A stretch of 52,169 bases of DNA from Chloroflexota bacterium. GTDB lineage: Bacteria > Chloroflexota > Dormibacteria > CF-121. Under the pieces are notes generated by a model. It saw nothing but the letters and a program-made list of their open reading frames with translations, had not been told where the DNA came from and ran no database searches. How positions within the stretch are numbered: the first letter of the stretch is position 1; each line of letters opens with the position of its first letter. The translations under genes and the position numbers were made by a program. The DNA lies in the NCBI GenBank assembly GCA_005880615.1, contig VBID01000141.1:1-52169 (forward strand), read 5' to 3'. Of this stretch, positions 51,604 to 52,169 are shown piece after piece.

Positions 51604-52169
51604 CGTCGCGTCCGGACAACCGGTTCGCCTGGTCCGCCGCCAGCAGCCGGTCCAGCACCGGGTCCAGGTCCCCCGTCAGGAACTGGGGCAGCTTGTAGTA
51701 CTTCAGGTCGATGCGATGATCGGTGATGCGGCCCTCGGGATAGTTGTAGGTGCGCACCTTCTCGCTCCGTTCCGCCGTCCCCACCGCCGACCGGCGCACC
51801 TTGGTGAGCTGGGCCGCCTCCTGTTCCTGCTGGCGGGCCAGCAGGCGGGTCTTCAGCACTTTCTCGGCCTTGGCCCGGTTCTTGAGCTGCGAGCGCTCGT
51901 CCTGGATAGCGACCACGATGGGCTCGCGGCCATCCTCCGGTGTGTAGGTGAGCCGGACGGCGGAGTCGGTCGTGTTCACGCTCTGGCCGCCGTGGCCGCC
52001 AGAGCGGTAGACGTCCACCTTGAGCCGTTCGGGATCGATGGCCACCTCGACGTCCTCGGCTTCGGGCATCACGACCACCGTCGCCGTGGAGGTGTGGATG
52101 CGGCCCTGGGCCTCGGTCTCGGGGACTCGCTGCACGCGGTGCACCCCGCTTTCCAGCTTCAGCCGGGAG
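51578..52169 (-). CDS. prfA: Peptide chain release factor 1, C-terminal part (runs off window end)
   Basis: The frame stays open to the last base of the window. The visible part includes [20 protein letters not shown], the GGQ motif in [40 protein letters not shown] and [20 protein letters not shown], all of class I release factors. The first part, which includes the codon-recognition PxT motif, is outside, so RF1 rather than RF2 is judged from sequence style (HGGQSVN) and from prmC as neighbour. Confidence 0.95.
   Translation of the reverse strand, partial: SRLKLESGVHRVQRVPETEAQGRIHTSTATVVVMPEAEDVEVAIDPERLKVDVYRSGGHGGQSVNTTDSAVRLTYTPEDGREPIVVAIQDERSQLKNRAKAEKVLKTRLLARQQEQEAAQLTKVRRSAVGTAERSEKVRTYNYPEGRITDHRIDLKYYKLPQFLTGDLDPVLDRLLAADQANRLSGRDGGANGEVQ

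Overview
GC-rich chromosomal segment with dense overlapping operons. The gene order prfA-prmC-sua5-glyA-wecA-atpI-atpBEFHAGDC-murA resembles the actinobacterial arrangement, with glyA inserted. Together with a monoderm-looking Tad/Flp pilus locus that shows no secretin, this suggests a deep-branching Terrabacteria lineage (Chloroflexota, Dormibacterota or Actinomycetota-like). This assignment is an inference; the window has no rRNA.

Layout. 1-2.2 kb: secA (5' part only) and the long ribosome hibernation factor. 2.4-11.9 kb: a minus-strand Tad/Flp pilus locus, running from a DegS-like histidine kinase through flp, cpaB, a receiver-CpaE fusion, cpaF, tadB, tadC, a DUF192 gene and comF to a second cpaF and a 35-residue membrane ORF. 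12-37.2 kb: a surface-glycan island. It holds a lipid/isoprenylcysteine-type methyltransferase, nine polytopic GT-C or GT87-like proteins, three GT2 enzymes, three GT4 enzymes, one GT9, a WecG/TagA enzyme, a WecC-like sugar dehydrogenase, an SDR epimerase and a PHP phosphoesterase. 37.2-39.5 kb: an MreB homologue with altered active-site motifs, and MurA with Asp in place of the catalytic Cys. 39.5-47 kb: a complete F1Fo ATP synthase operon with two assembly proteins. 47-52 kb: wecA/tagO, glyA, sua5, prmC and prfA (3' part).

How the genes may work together. WecA-like (GlcNAc-1-P transfer to undecaprenyl phosphate), WecG/TagA-like (ManNAc transfer) and WecC-like (uronate formation) form a plausible start for a wall or surface glycopolymer. 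The GT-C, GT2 and GT4 enzymes would decorate it using lipid-linked and nucleotide sugars.

The most unusual feature is a family of ~179-bp palindromic repeats. Each has 16-bp terminal inverted repeats (agcccgg...ccgggct) and a central hairpin with an invariant CGTC loop. The stems change on both sides together (covariation) between copies. Full, deleted, nested and tandemly duplicated copies occur at 1450, 17083, 47065, 48324 and 49721. A distant member (42401) sits between atpA and atpG. All intergenic copies lie at or inside the 3' end of the upstream gene, and two supply the C-terminal codons and stop of their host genes. One copy (17083) sits inside a GT87-type membrane glycosyltransferase gene and adds exactly 60 codons in frame. 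No transposase is present in the window.
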